Below are positions 10,391 through 19,324 of a DNA stretch of 64,000 nt, piece after piece. The notes below the pieces were generated by a model. It made no database searches, was not told the DNA's origin, and worked only from the letters and a program-made list of their open reading frames with translations. The position numbers were made by a program, and so were the translations under genes. The stretch lies in NCBI RefSeq assembly GCF_002749615.1, contig NZ_CP024201.1, positions 2,480,001 through 2,544,000 on the forward strand, written 5' to 3'. The stretch comes from Caulobacter mirabilis. Lineage in GTDB: Bacteria; Pseudomonadota; Alphaproteobacteria; Caulobacterales; Caulobacteraceae. Each line of letters begins with the position of its first letter. Position 1 is the stretch's first letter.

Positions 10391-11772
10391 CCGGGCGGCG
10401 CCCGGAAGCCGCCGTAGGCCTGTTCGATCAGGCCGGCGAAGGCGATGGTCGTGCGGTCTTCGAGGTAAGGTCCGATGATCTGGATCCCGATTGGCAGGCC
10501 GCCGCGGCTCTGGCCGATCGGCGCGGCCGTGGCCGGCAGCAGCGGCAAGGTCGCCAGGCCCGACCAGGCCAGGGTGTCGAAATAGACCTCCTCGCGGCCG
10601 TTGATCGTCAGTCGCCGGGCGCGCATGTCGGGGTTCGGCTCGTGGGCGAAGGCGGTGGTCATATGGGCCGGGGCGAGCACCACGTCGAAGGTCTCGAACA
10701 GCTCGGCCCACTGCTTGCGGAACGCCAGCTGGGCGTCCAGCAGGGCCATGTACTCATGGGCCGAGATCGGGGCCGCGTTCGGCGCGCCTCGGGTGATGGC
10801 CGTATTGAGGACGCCCATATAGGTCCGGTGCATCGCGTCCAGGTCGGGGATCAGCTCGCTGCCGCGGGCCACCTTGGCGCCGTCCGCCTCCAGCCGATCG
10901 CCCAGGTCGTGCAGCGCCTGGCGGATCTCGTCATCCAGCGCCGCGCGCGGATGTTGATCCAGGATCAGCACGTGGAAGTCGGCCAGCCGGTCGTGCCGGG
11001 CCTTGGGAAGGTCGAGCCGCCAGCCGACCGCCTCCATTCCGACCGGCCCGGCCATGACGTCGAAGCCCAAGGTCAGGTCGGCGGCGGTGCGGGCGATCGG
11101 CCCCATCACGGCCAGGGGCGTATCGACGCCCTCGATCCCCGGCGGCGTGTGGCCGGCCAGCGGGATCAGGCCGTAGGTCGCCTTGTGGCCGAACACGCCG
11201 CAGAAGGCCGAGGGGATGCGGATCGAGCCGCCGATGTCCGATCCGGCCTCCAGGGGGACCATCCCGGCCGCGACGGCCGCCGCCGCGCCGCCCGAAGACC
11301 CGCCGCAGGTGCGGCTGAGGTCCCAGGGATTGTTGGTGCGGCCGTAGACCGGATTGTCGCTCTGCAGATCGGCCAGCATCGGCGGCACGTTGGTCTGCCC
11401 CAGGATCACCGCCCCGGCCGCCTTCAGCCGCGAGACGGCCACGCCGTCCTTGGGCGCCCGCCAGCCCTTCCAGAAGTCCATGCCCCAGGTCGTCGGCTGG
11501 CCCTCGACCCAGTTCGACTCCTTGACCGTCATCGGCACGCCGAGCAGCGGCCGGCGCTCGCCCCGGGCCAAGGCCGCGTCCGCCGCCCTCGCCGCCGCCC
11601 GCGCCTGGTCGAAGTTGCGCACCACCACGGCGTTGAGCGGCCCGTCCCGCGCCTCGATCCGGGCGATGGCCGCCTCGGCCAGCTCCAGGGCGGTGACCCG
11701 GCCCCGGGCCAGGGCCTCGACAAGGGTGGTCGCCGAGGCGTCGGCGAAGTCTTCGGTCAGCGTGTCGGACAT
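10384..11772 (-). CDS. Amidase signature family hydrolase
   Basis: A 462-residue cytoplasmic enzyme hydrolysing a carboxamide. The Ser-cisSer-Lys triad is visible: K84 in PMTVKES, S159 in CGGSSGG and the nucleophile S183 in SDIGGSIRIP. Length and motif order match the family. No gatB or gatC neighbour is present, so this is a stand-alone catabolic amidase rather than the tRNA amidotransferase subunit. Specificity cannot be deduced. Confidence 0.92.
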   Translation of the reverse strand: MSDTLTEDFADASATTLVEALARGRVTALELAEAAIARIEARDGPLNAVVVRNFDQARAAARAADAALARGERRPLLGVPMTVKESNWVEGQPTTWGMDFWKGWRAPKDGVAVSRLKAAGAVILGQTNVPPMLADLQSDNPVYGRTNNPWDLSRTCGGSSGGAAAAVAAGMVPLEAGSDIGGSIRIPSAFCGVFGHKATYGLIPLAGHTPPGIEGVDTPLAVMGPIARTAADLTLGFDVMAGPVGMEAVGWRLDLPKARHDRLADFHVLILDQHPRAALDDEIRQALHDLGDRLEADGAKVARGSELIPDLDAMHRTYMGVLNTAITRGAPNAAPISAHEYMALLDAQLAFRKQWAELFETFDVVLAPAHMTTAFAHEPNPDMRARRLTINGREEVYFDTLAWSGLATLPLLPATAAPIGQSRGGLPIGIQIIGPYLEDRTTIAFAGLIEQAYGGFRAPPGY

Positions 11773-11962
11773 GGCGTTTCCCTTCTCTTTGTTGCGCGAA
11801 GGGTGGCCCGCCGGGTCGCGGCTTGTCGAGACCCGAGAAGGCAGTAGGTGGTTCGAGACGCGGACCCGAGGGTCCGCTCCTCACCATGACGAACTCAGCA
11901 ATGCTCTGATTTCGTCATCCTGCGGAGCGAGCCTCAAGCGAGCGCCGCGAAGGGCGCAAAGC

Positions 11963-12550
11963 TTAGGCCCCCAGCGCCGCTTCCACGAAATCCAGCCGGT
12001 CCTGGCCGAAGAACATCTCGTCGCCGACGAAGAAGGTCGGAGCGCCGAAGACGCCTCGGGCGACGGCGGCCTCGGTGTTGGCCTTCAGGCGGTCCTTGGC
12101 CTCCGGCGTTTCGGAGATCGCCAGCAGTTCCGCCGGATCGAAACCGGCCGCCGTCAGCACCTCGCCCGCCACCGCGGGGTCGCCCATGTTCTTGCGGGCC
12201 CGCCACATGGCGTCGAACAGGGCGTCGACCAGCTTCGGGAAGCGCGCATCGCCGACCAGGCCGGCGATCATCCGCATCATCGGCAGGGTGTTGATCGGGA
12301 AGTAGGGGTTCATGTTCAGCGTCACGCCGAACCTTTTGGCGAAGCGCCCCATGTCGGCGTTCATGTAGACGCCCTTGGCCGGCACCATCGCCGGCGAGGC
12401 GTTGCCCGTGGCCTTGAAGATCCCGCCCAGCAGCACCGGGACATAGACGACCTCAGCCCCCGTGCGGGCGACGACGTCCGGGAGCCGCTTGTGAGCCAGG
12501 TAGGTGGTCGGGCTGCCGACGTCGAACAGGAACTCCAGCGTCTTGGGCAT
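11963..12550 (-). CDS. DsbA-family 2-hydroxychromene-2-carboxylate isomerase-like
   Basis: A 195-residue thioredoxin-fold protein of the kappa-GST/HCCA isomerase group. The N-terminus FLFDVGSPTTYLAHKRLP carries serine S13 in place of the redox cysteine, and the C-terminal GVFGAPTFFVGDEMFFGQDRL is diagnostic. Members use glutathione to isomerise aromatic degradation intermediates. Its ATG overlaps the stop of the upstream SDR gene by one base (TGATG), so both are in one operon, possibly with matB. A longer in-frame extension merely antisenses the SDR. Confidence 0.9.
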   Translation of the reverse strand: MPKTLEFLFDVGSPTTYLAHKRLPDVVARTGAEVVYVPVLLGGIFKATGNASPAMVPAKGVYMNADMGRFAKRFGVTLNMNPYFPINTLPMMRMIAGLVGDARFPKLVDALFDAMWRARKNMGDPAVAGEVLTAAGFDPAELLAISETPEAKDRLKANTEAAVARGVFGAPTFFVGDEMFFGQDRLDFVEAALGA

Positions 12551-13284
12551 CAGAAGGTCTCCATCCAGGGCCGCAGGTCCAGTTCGTGGGTCCAGGCGTC
12601 GCGCGGCTGGGCGTGCAGGCCCCAGTAGGCGTCGGCGATATGGTCGGGGTTCAGGATGCCGTCCTGGTCCTTGAGCGCATAGCGCTGCGGGAAGTTGGTC
12701 GCGATCCATTCGGTGTCGATGGCGCCGTCGATGATCGTGTGGGCGACGTGGACGCCTTCCGGCCCCAGCTCCCGCGCCAGGCTCTGGGCCAGGGCCCGCA
12801 GCGCGAACTTGGCCCCGGCGAAGGCCGAGAAGCCGACCCCGCCGCGCAGAGAGGCCGTCGCGCCGGTGAAGATTATCGTGCCCCGGCCGCGCGGGACCAT
12901 GTGCTTGGCCGCCTCGCGCCCAGTCAGGAAGCCGGCGAAGGCCGCCATCTCCCAGACCTTGCGGTAGACCCGGGCGGTGGTGTCGCGGATCGGGAAGTTC
13001 ACGTTCGCGCCGATGTTGAAGACCACCGCCTCCAGCGGGGCGATGTCGCGTTCGATCCGCTCGAACAGCTCAACCATCGGCTCCTCGAGCCTGGCGTCGA
13101 CGCCGAAGGGATGAACCTCGCCGCCGTCGGCGCGGATCTGGGCGGCCAGTTCGGACAGCCGTTCGGCCTCGCGCCGGATGACCACCGCAGCCAGGCCTTC
13201 GCGGGCGAACCGCCGGGCGATGGCCCCGCCCAGGGCGTCCCCCGCCCCGACGACAAGAACGGACTTCTTCTCGGCCATGCGCAC
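12550..13284 (-). CDS. Short-chain dehydrogenase/reductase with Phe at the catalytic Tyr
   Basis: A 244-residue Rossmann protein. The nucleotide site GAGDALGGAIARRFA is near the N-terminus and the NIGAN motif sits mid-protein. The usual YxxxK dyad reads F-A-G-A-K here, after TGATAS, so the catalytic tyrosine is replaced by phenylalanine. I believe this FTGATAS subgroup is widespread in proteobacteria, so the protein may be conserved with altered chemistry rather than damaged. The start could also be the second Met, two codons later. It overlaps the isomerase gene downstream. Confidence 0.88.
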   Translation of the reverse strand: MRMAEKKSVLVVGAGDALGGAIARRFAREGLAAVVIRREAERLSELAAQIRADGGEVHPFGVDARLEEPMVELFERIERDIAPLEAVVFNIGANVNFPIRDTTARVYRKVWEMAAFAGFLTGREAAKHMVPRGRGTIIFTGATASLRGGVGFSAFAGAKFALRALAQSLARELGPEGVHVAHTIIDGAIDTEWIATNFPQRYALKDQDGILNPDHIADAYWGLHAQPRDAWTHELDLRPWMETF

Positions 13285-13314
13285 GCTCCCAACAAGAACG
13301 TTGCGAATAAAGAC

Positions 13315-14826
13315 TTACGAACCGCCGCTGTAAAGCCCGGCGTGCTGCTCGCGCAGCAGGGCCTTCTGGACCTTGCCCATGGCGTTCCGCGGCAGGTCGT
13401 CGACGAACAGCACCCGCTTGGGCTGTTTGAACCGCGCCAGCCGGTCCTTGAGGGCCGCGATCACCGCCTCTTCGTTCATCGCACCCTTTCCGCCCGTGGC
13501 CACGACGGCGGTGACGCCCTCGCCCAGGTCCGGATGCGGCAGGCCGATCACGGCGCTCTCGACCACGCCGGGCAGCGCGTCGATCTCCTCCTCGACCTCC
13601 TTGGGATAGACGTTGAAGCCGCCGGAGATGATCAGGTCCTTGCCGCGCCCGACGATGTGGACATAGCCGCGGTCGTCGACCCGGCCGAGGTCGCCAGTGA
13701 TGAAATAGCCGTCCGGGCGGAACTCTGCGGCGGTCTTTTCCGGCATGTTCCAGTAGCCGGCGAAGACGTTCGGGCCCTTGACCTCGATCATGCCGATCTC
13801 TCCCTGCGGGACGGCCGCGCCGGTCTCCGGATCGGCGATGCGAAGCGACACGTCGGGCAGCGGGAAGCCGACCGTCCCGGCGACGCGATCGCCGTCGTAG
13901 GGATTGGAGGTGTTCATCCCCGTCTCGGTCATGCCGTAGCGTTCGAGGATCGCCGTCCCCGTCCGCGCGCGCCACTGGTCGTGGACCTCGGCCAGCAGCG
14001 GGGCCGAGCCGCTGACGAACAGGCGCATGCCCCGGGCGGCCTCGGCGTCCAGGCCGGGCTGGGCCAGCAGGCGCGTGTAGAAGGTCGGCACGCCCATCAG
14101 GGCCGTCGCGCGGGGAAACAGCGACAAAGCCTCGGCGGCGTCGAACTTCGGCCGGAAGATCATCGACCCGCCGGCCATCAGCAGGACGTTGGTCGCCACG
14201 AACAGCCCATGGACGTGATAGATCGGCAGGGCGTGGATCAGCACGTCCTTCGGCGTGAACCGCCACAGCTCGACCAGGGTCGCGGCGTTGCTGGCCAGGT
14301 TGCCGTGGGTCAGCATCGCCCCCTTGGACCGGCCGGTCGTGCCGGAGGTGTAGCAGATCGCCGCCAGGTCGGAGGCCTCGCGGACCACGGTGGCGAAGCT
14401 CGTCGAGCGGCTGTCGGCGATGTCGCTCAGGCTGCCCTGCCCCAGACCGTCCAGCGTCACGACCTTGGCGTCCATCGGATCGACCAGGTCTTCCACATCC
14501 TCCTGCACCGCCGGGTCGCAGACGATCAGCCGGGGCCCGGCGTCGCCGATGAAATAGTCCAGCTCGCGGATGGTGTAGGCGGTGTTCAGCGGCAGGAAGA
14601 CCGCCCCTGCCCGGATCGTCGCCAGATAGAGATAGAGGTTCTCCGGCGTCTTCTCGACCTGGACCGCCACCCGGTCGCCGGGCTTCACGCCCAGGGCCGT
14701 CAGGCTGTTGGCCAGCCGCGCGGTGTGGACCTGGAGGTCGGCGTAGCTGTCGATCCGCCCGTCGGGCCGCTCCAGGAACGGCGCGGCGGGGTCGGCGTTG
14801 GCGGTGAGGACGTCGAAGAGGTTCAT
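13315..14826 (-). CDS. matB: Malonate--CoA ligase (malonyl-CoA synthetase)
   Basis: A 503-residue AMP-forming acyl-CoA synthetase. The P-loop YTSGTTGRSKGAMLTHGN lies around residue 165. RYGMTETGMNTSNPYDG is the acid-specific motif typical of MatB. The C-terminal swivel domain has GRGKDLIISGGFNVYP and the catalytic lysine in NAMGKVQK. It activates malonate to malonyl-CoA. The SDR and isomerase genes follow on the same strand after about 30 bp, suggesting a short catabolic operon. Confidence 0.9.
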   Translation of the reverse strand: MNLFDVLTANADPAAPFLERPDGRIDSYADLQVHTARLANSLTALGVKPGDRVAVQVEKTPENLYLYLATIRAGAVFLPLNTAYTIRELDYFIGDAGPRLIVCDPAVQEDVEDLVDPMDAKVVTLDGLGQGSLSDIADSRSTSFATVVREASDLAAICYTSGTTGRSKGAMLTHGNLASNAATLVELWRFTPKDVLIHALPIYHVHGLFVATNVLLMAGGSMIFRPKFDAAEALSLFPRATALMGVPTFYTRLLAQPGLDAEAARGMRLFVSGSAPLLAEVHDQWRARTGTAILERYGMTETGMNTSNPYDGDRVAGTVGFPLPDVSLRIADPETGAAVPQGEIGMIEVKGPNVFAGYWNMPEKTAAEFRPDGYFITGDLGRVDDRGYVHIVGRGKDLIISGGFNVYPKEVEEEIDALPGVVESAVIGLPHPDLGEGVTAVVATGGKGAMNEEAVIAALKDRLARFKQPKRVLFVDDLPRNAMGKVQKALLREQHAGLYSGGS

Positions 14827-14842
14827 GCCCTTCGATAGCAGG

Positions 14843-15073
14843 TCAGTTGCAGGGAGCCACCCGGCTTAGGAACACCTTGACGACCTTGATCTCGGTCAGC
14901 GGTTCCGGGCCCGGCGCCGCCGTCCCGACCGGCAGGCTGCCATCGGGCTGCTCCCGCGGGACCTGGAAGCGAAAAACGCCTTCCAGGACCACCTCCCGGC
15001 CGAAGCCCTACTCCTCCTGTATCGCCAGCGACTGCGCCGGGTCGGTGTGGATCAGGCGGGCGCCCTCCACCTA
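14843..15073 (-). pseudogene. Degraded gene remnant with in-frame stop
   Basis: On the minus strand one frame reads a plausible protein tail: about 20 codons ending SLAIQEE, then a TAG, then 53 codons (starting GFGREVVLEGVFRF, ending SRVAPCN) to a TGA at 14843-14845. A stop also precedes the fragment. The composition looks coding but there is no start or 5' domain, so this is probably the tail of a decayed gene between matB and the Crp-type regulator. Family not recognised. Confidence 0.4.
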
Positions 15074-15077
15074 TGTT

Positions 15078-15740
15078 CTAGGCCAGCATGCGCTCCAGGC
15101 CGCGCCGGTCAAGCACCTCCACCCGCCCATAACCGAGGCGGACCAGCCCCTTGCTCTCCAGCTCGCCCAGCCAGCCGTTCACCGCCTTGCGGGTGACGCC
15201 GATCATCTCGGCGAGGTCGGCCTGCGAGGCGACGACCTCGCCATCGCCCAGGCCCCCGAGCGCCAGCAGGCGCGAGACCAGCCGGGCGCGCGGCGGCAAC
15301 GCCACCATCTCGGCCAGGCCCAGGCTGACGCTGCGCAGCTGGGCGTAGACCAGGGTCGACACCGCCTCCCACAGCCCTGGTCGCACGGCGGCCACCCGTC
15401 GCAGGGCGCGGTCGCTGAGCGTGAAGACCAGCGAGGGCGTGGCCGCCGTCACCGTCACGATCCGGGGACCGCCGCCGAAGCTGACGCTCTGGCCGATCAC
15501 CCCTCCGGCCGGCAACAGACTGATCAGCGCCTCGCGGCCGCCGTGGGCCTGGACGTAGACGCGCAGCACGCCCTCGACCACGGCTAGCACGCCGGTGTCC
15601 TCGTCGCCCTCGGCCTGGACCCACTCGCCGACGCCGCGACGCGACAGGCGGCCGGCCTCGAACAGCGCCGCGCGCAGATCCTCCGGCAGGGCGGCGAACC
15701 AACCGATCGCGGCCAGCCGCTGGTGAGCGTCGACGGTCAT
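15078..15740 (-). CDS. Crp/Fnr-family transcriptional regulator
   Basis: A 220-residue regulator with an N-terminal cyclic-nucleotide-binding-like beta-barrel (about 20-125) and a C-terminal winged helix-turn-helix (SQADLAEMIGVTRKAVNGWL, about 168-190). No cysteine cluster for an Fe-S sensor is visible, so it is not a canonical Fnr. It faces away from the TauD-type dioxygenase gene 80 bp away and may control it, which is inference from divergent arrangement only. Confidence 0.88.
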   Translation of the reverse strand: MTVDAHQRLAAIGWFAALPEDLRAALFEAGRLSRRGVGEWVQAEGDEDTGVLAVVEGVLRVYVQAHGGREALISLLPAGGVIGQSVSFGGGPRIVTVTAATPSLVFTLSDRALRRVAAVRPGLWEAVSTLVYAQLRSVSLGLAEMVALPPRARLVSRLLALGGLGDGEVVASQADLAEMIGVTRKAVNGWLGELESKGLVRLGYGRVEVLDRRGLERMLA

Positions 15741-15820
15741 TCGCCGACTGTAACTTCAGTGACAATCACTTGCCCAGTCCCGTGTCCTCCTGCGCGCAAC
15801 GACAAGACGAGGAGGACGCC

Positions 15821-16663
15821 ATGATCGACACCCGCCTGCACATCGAGGCCCTGCCCGGCTGCGGCGCCGTGGTCCGCAACGTCGATCTGACCCAGACCGG
15901 GGACGGCGAGATCGATCAGATCCGCCAAGCCCTGTTCGATCACGGCATGCTGGTCTTCCGCGGCCAATCCCTGACGCCGGAGCAGCACATCGCCCTGGCC
16001 GAGCGGATCGCCCCGATCGACGTCAACCGCTTCTTTCCCGCCGACCCGGCCTATCCGGTCATCGCCAAGGTCGAGAAGACCGCTGAACAGACGACCAACA
16101 TCGGCGGCGGCTGGCACACCGACCACAGCTACGACCGGGAGCCTGCGATGGGCTCGATCCTGGTCGCCCGCGACCTGCCGCCCAGCGGCGGCGACACCCT
16201 GTTCGCCGACCTGTACGCCGCCTGGGCGACCCTGCCCGACGATCTGCGGGCCAAGGTCCGCGACCTGCGCGCCGTCCACGCCTCCGATCATGTTTTCGGC
16301 GAGACCGGCGCCTACGCCGGCACCGATCGCAAGGAGCTGGCCAAGGGCGGCGTGGAGACGCCGGAGACCGTCCACCCGGTGGTCATCCGCCATCCCGGCA
16401 GCGGCAAGCCGGTGCTCTACGTCAATCCGGGCTTCACGATGCGGTTCGAGGGCATGACCCGCGAGGAGAGCCTGCCGCTGCTGATGAAGCTGTTCGCCCA
16501 CGCCATCGACCAAAGCCGCGTCTACACCCTGCGGTGGGAGCCCGGCGACGTGGCGATGTGGGACAATCGCGCCACCTGGCATTTCGCCAAGAACGACTAC
16601 CACGGCCACTATCGCCTGATGCACCGCATCACCCTCGGCGGCTGCGCCCTGGAAGCGGCGTGA
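15821..16663 (+). CDS. TauD/TfdA-family alpha-ketoglutarate dioxygenase
   Basis: A 280-residue non-haem Fe(II) enzyme. The metal facial triad is visible as H99-x-D101 in GGWHTDHSYD and H254 in WDNRATWHFA. Family members oxidise taurine, sulfonates, 2,4-D or similar organic acids using alpha-ketoglutarate and oxygen. The ATG used follows GACGAGGAGGACGCC, a strong ribosome site. Substrate unknown. It is divergent from the Crp-type regulator. Confidence 0.92.
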   Translation: MIDTRLHIEALPGCGAVVRNVDLTQTGDGEIDQIRQALFDHGMLVFRGQSLTPEQHIALAERIAPIDVNRFFPADPAYPVIAKVEKTAEQTTNIGGGWHTDHSYDREPAMGSILVARDLPPSGGDTLFADLYAAWATLPDDLRAKVRDLRAVHASDHVFGETGAYAGTDRKELAKGGVETPETVHPVVIRHPGSGKPVLYVNPGFTMRFEGMTREESLPLLMKLFAHAIDQSRVYTLRWEPGDVAMWDNRATWHFAKNDYHGHYRLMHRITLGGCALEAA

Positions 16664-16728
16664 AACGGGTGACGGCCGGAGGCGAACGCCGCTAGGCTGC
16701 GTCCCCTGAGTTCACAGGGGGTAAGTCC

Positions 16729-18216
16729 ATGAAGTTCGCCGCCGCATTCGCCGCCCTCCTGCTCGCCGCGGCGCCGGCCGCCCAGGCGGCCGCCCCCGAC
16801 GCCAAGACCCTGGCGGAAGTCGATCGGATCTTCGCCGACTGGGGTCTGTCGGCCCATGCGCCGGGGATGGTCTGGGGCGTCGTCGCCGACGGCAAGCTGG
16901 TCCATGTGAAGGGCGCCGGCGTCCAGGACCTGGCCTCGAGGAAGCCGGTCGGTCCCGAGAGCCTGTTCCGCATCGCCTCGATGTCCAAGGCCTTCACCGG
17001 CCTGGCCATCCTGAAGCTTCGCGACGACGGCAAGCTGCTCCTCGACGCGCCGGCGGAGCTGTATGTGCCGGAGCTGAAGGCCTGGAAGTACCCGACCGCC
17101 GACAGCCCCAAGATCACCGTCCGGCAGCTCCTCTCCCACACCGCCGGCTTCGTCGAGGACAACCCCTGGGGCGACCGCCAGCAGGTGATCAGCGAGGCCG
17201 AGTTCACCAAGATGCTCGCCGACGGCGTACCCTTCGCGCGCACGCCCGGGTCGGGAATGGAGTATTCCAACTTCGGCTACGCCGCGCTCGGCCGGATCAT
17301 CACCAACGTCTCCGGCATGCCCTATCAGGACTACATCCGGAAGGAGCTGATGGCCCCGCTCGGCATGGGCTCGACCACCTTCGACATCTTCGCCTCGCCG
17401 AAGGACCGCCGCGCTATCGGCTACCGCTGGCAGGACAACAGCTGGGTGCGCGAGCCTGACATGAAGGACGGCGAGTTCGGCGCCATGGGCGGGGTCGAGA
17501 CCAGCGCCAATGACTACGCCAGGTGGATGAGCTTCCTGCTGTCGGCCTGGCCGCCGCGCGATGAGGCCGACAAAGGGCCGGTGCGCCGGGCGACCGTGCG
17601 CGAGATCGCCACCGAGGCCAATCCCGCCGGCGGGAACATGCGCAACCCGGCGATCGGCGGCGCGCCCTGCCGGCAGTCGACATCCTACGGCATGGGCTGG
17701 AGGGTCCTGGACGACTGCGATCTGGGTCAGGTCGTGACCCATACCGGCGGTTATCCCGGCTACGGTTCGGTGGTGATGCTGCTGCCCGAGAAGGGCGTCG
17801 GCGTCTTCGCCTTCTCGAGCCGCACCTACGGCGCGCCGTCGGTCCCGGCCTTCCGCGCCGCCCTGGCTCTGCAGAAGGCGGGCGCGCTGCCCGGCCGCGA
17901 CCTGCCCGTCACGCCGAGCCTGAGCGCCGCCTATGACGCCGCCAAGGCCGTCTGGCGCGCCGGCGACATCAACGCCGCGCCGCTTGCCAACAACATGCTG
18001 CTCGACCGTGACGCGGCCGCCTGGAAGAAGACCATCGCCGGCGTGAAGGCCGAGGTCGGCGCCTGCGCCGCGACCGAGGCCATTTCCCCCATCTCGGCCA
18101 TGGAGGGCCGCTTCACCTGGACCTGCGAGCACGGCCGGGTCAGCGGCCGGGTGCAGCAGGCGCCGACCCCGACGATGACGATCCAGGCGCTCGGCTTCAC
18201 GCCGACCGCGCCGTGA
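16729..18216 (+). CDS. Beta-lactamase-fold serine hydrolase (class C-like)
   Basis: A 495-residue secreted protein. It has a signal peptide (about 1-22, ending AQAAAPD), the catalytic S84-M-S-K87, the tyrosine motif YSNFG, and HTGGYPGYGS as the third (KTG-like) box. A cysteine-containing C-terminal domain follows. It is likely a periplasmic esterase or peptidase. GTGA overlap with the next gene shows an operon with the helical-repeat protein and the GNAT gene. Confidence 0.88.
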   Translation: MKFAAAFAALLLAAAPAAQAAAPDAKTLAEVDRIFADWGLSAHAPGMVWGVVADGKLVHVKGAGVQDLASRKPVGPESLFRIASMSKAFTGLAILKLRDDGKLLLDAPAELYVPELKAWKYPTADSPKITVRQLLSHTAGFVEDNPWGDRQQVISEAEFTKMLADGVPFARTPGSGMEYSNFGYAALGRIITNVSGMPYQDYIRKELMAPLGMGSTTFDIFASPKDRRAIGYRWQDNSWVREPDMKDGEFGAMGGVETSANDYARWMSFLLSAWPPRDEADKGPVRRATVREIATEANPAGGNMRNPAIGGAPCRQSTSYGMGWRVLDDCDLGQVVTHTGGYPGYGSVVMLLPEKGVGVFAFSSRTYGAPSVPAFRAALALQKAGALPGRDLPVTPSLSAAYDAAKAVWRAGDINAAPLANNMLLDRDAAAWKKTIAGVKAEVGACAATEAISPISAMEGRFTWTCEHGRVSGRVQQAPTPTMTIQALGFTPTAP

Positions 18217-18896
18217 GATTTCCCTGGTCGAAGCCGAGGCGAAACAGCGACGGCGGCCCGCCGACCGCCGTGTTTTCCTTTGATCGTGACCGCGAACGCC
18301 AGATGGCCGAGCACTATTCCGGAGATCGGTCCGACTGGATCGCGGCGCGCCACAGACTCATCGACGAGGTGCTGGCCTACCGGCGCTGCGGTCGTTTGGA
18401 GCCGTCGTTGCTTCGGGCCTGCGAGGCGGAGTTCGCGGTCGCCCCTTGGACGCGCTCCGCAGGCCTGCGCCGGCTCGCCGAGTTGGCGCAGGACGGCCAT
18501 GCCCTAGCGCTGGACCGGCTCAAAGCCTTCGCCGCGTCAAGCGACTGGCAGGTGCGATATGACGCGCTCCGAGCGCTTCTGGAGGCCGGGAGTTCGGACG
18601 CTGATCGTCGCGACGTGATCACCCGCGGCCTCGCCGACCGAAGCGCGCGTGTCCGGATATACGTCGCCGAGACAGCGGCATTCGCGCATTTCATCGACAT
18701 GGCCGGTATTCTGGAGCAGGCCGCCCGCCGCGAGAGTGCTCCCAAAGCGGCCCGCGCGATCTACTCCGCTGCCTGGCATTTGCGGCTCAACGAACGCACC
18801 GGGGAGCGAAATCGGCTGGGCGGCTCGGAAGCCGATCGAGACGCGTTCGAGCGCGACTGGACCGCCTTTCGGGCCGACCGCACCCCGACGCCATGA
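18213..18896 (+). CDS. Hypothetical protein with HEAT-like helices
   Basis: A 227-residue soluble protein starting with GTG, overlapping the preceding stop by four bases. The central part (about 60-190) is a run of amphipathic helices such as WQVRYDALRALLEAGSSD and RSARVRIYVAETAAF, which resembles HEAT or armadillo repeats used for protein binding. No catalytic motif seen. It overlaps the GNAT gene by four bases. Function unknown. Confidence 0.75.
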   Translation: MRFPWSKPRRNSDGGPPTAVFSFDRDRERQMAEHYSGDRSDWIAARHRLIDEVLAYRRCGRLEPSLLRACEAEFAVAPWTRSAGLRRLAELAQDGHALALDRLKAFAASSDWQVRYDALRALLEAGSSDADRRDVITRGLADRSARVRIYVAETAAFAHFIDMAGILEQAARRESAPKAARAIYSAAWHLRLNERTGERNRLGGSEADRDAFERDWTAFRADRTPTP

Positions 18897-19312
18897 CCGC
18901 CGCCGTCGTTCCCGTCGACCAGCCGACCGGCGATCACTGGGAGGCCGTGGCCGCGCCGCTGCGCGCCTATAACGAGCGACACGGCCCGCCGATGCGGGCC
19001 CGACCGCTCGCGGTGCTGCTGCGGGACGAGGCCGGGGTCGTGGTCGGCGGTCTCTGGGCCGAGACGCTGTATGACTGGATGTTCGTCGAGGCCCTGACCG
19101 TGCCGGAGACGCTGCGGGGCCAGGGTCTGGGCGCGCGGCTGATGGCCGAGGCCGAGGCCATCGCCCGGGACAGGGACTGCGTCGGCGCCTGGCTGGACAC
19201 TTTCGCCTTCCAGTCGCCTGGCTTCTACGAGCGGCTGGGCTACGAGGCCTTCGGCCAGCTGGACGACCACCCGGCGGGCAGCGCCCGCATCTTCATGCGC
19301 AAGCAGCTCTGA
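18893..19312 (+). CDS. GNAT-family N-acetyltransferase
   Basis: A 139-residue acetyl-CoA-dependent transferase. The acetyl-CoA loop is VPETLRGQGLGARLMAEAEAIARDRDC (about residues 67-95, Q/RxxGxG/A type), and the C-terminal FQSPGFYERLGYEAFGQL is typical of the fold. Substrate unknown. ATGA overlap places it third in the operon starting at 16729. Confidence 0.9.
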   Translation: MTAAVVPVDQPTGDHWEAVAAPLRAYNERHGPPMRARPLAVLLRDEAGVVVGGLWAETLYDWMFVEALTVPETLRGQGLGARLMAEAEAIARDRDCVGAWLDTFAFQSPGFYERLGYEAFGQLDDHPAGSARIFMRKQL

Positions 19313-19324
19313 CGCCGGCGCCGC

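Noticed and set aside
11773-11962. Possible repeat element after the isomerase gene
   Set aside because: Sequence resembles short intergenic repeats of Caulobacter, but only one copy is visible in the window.
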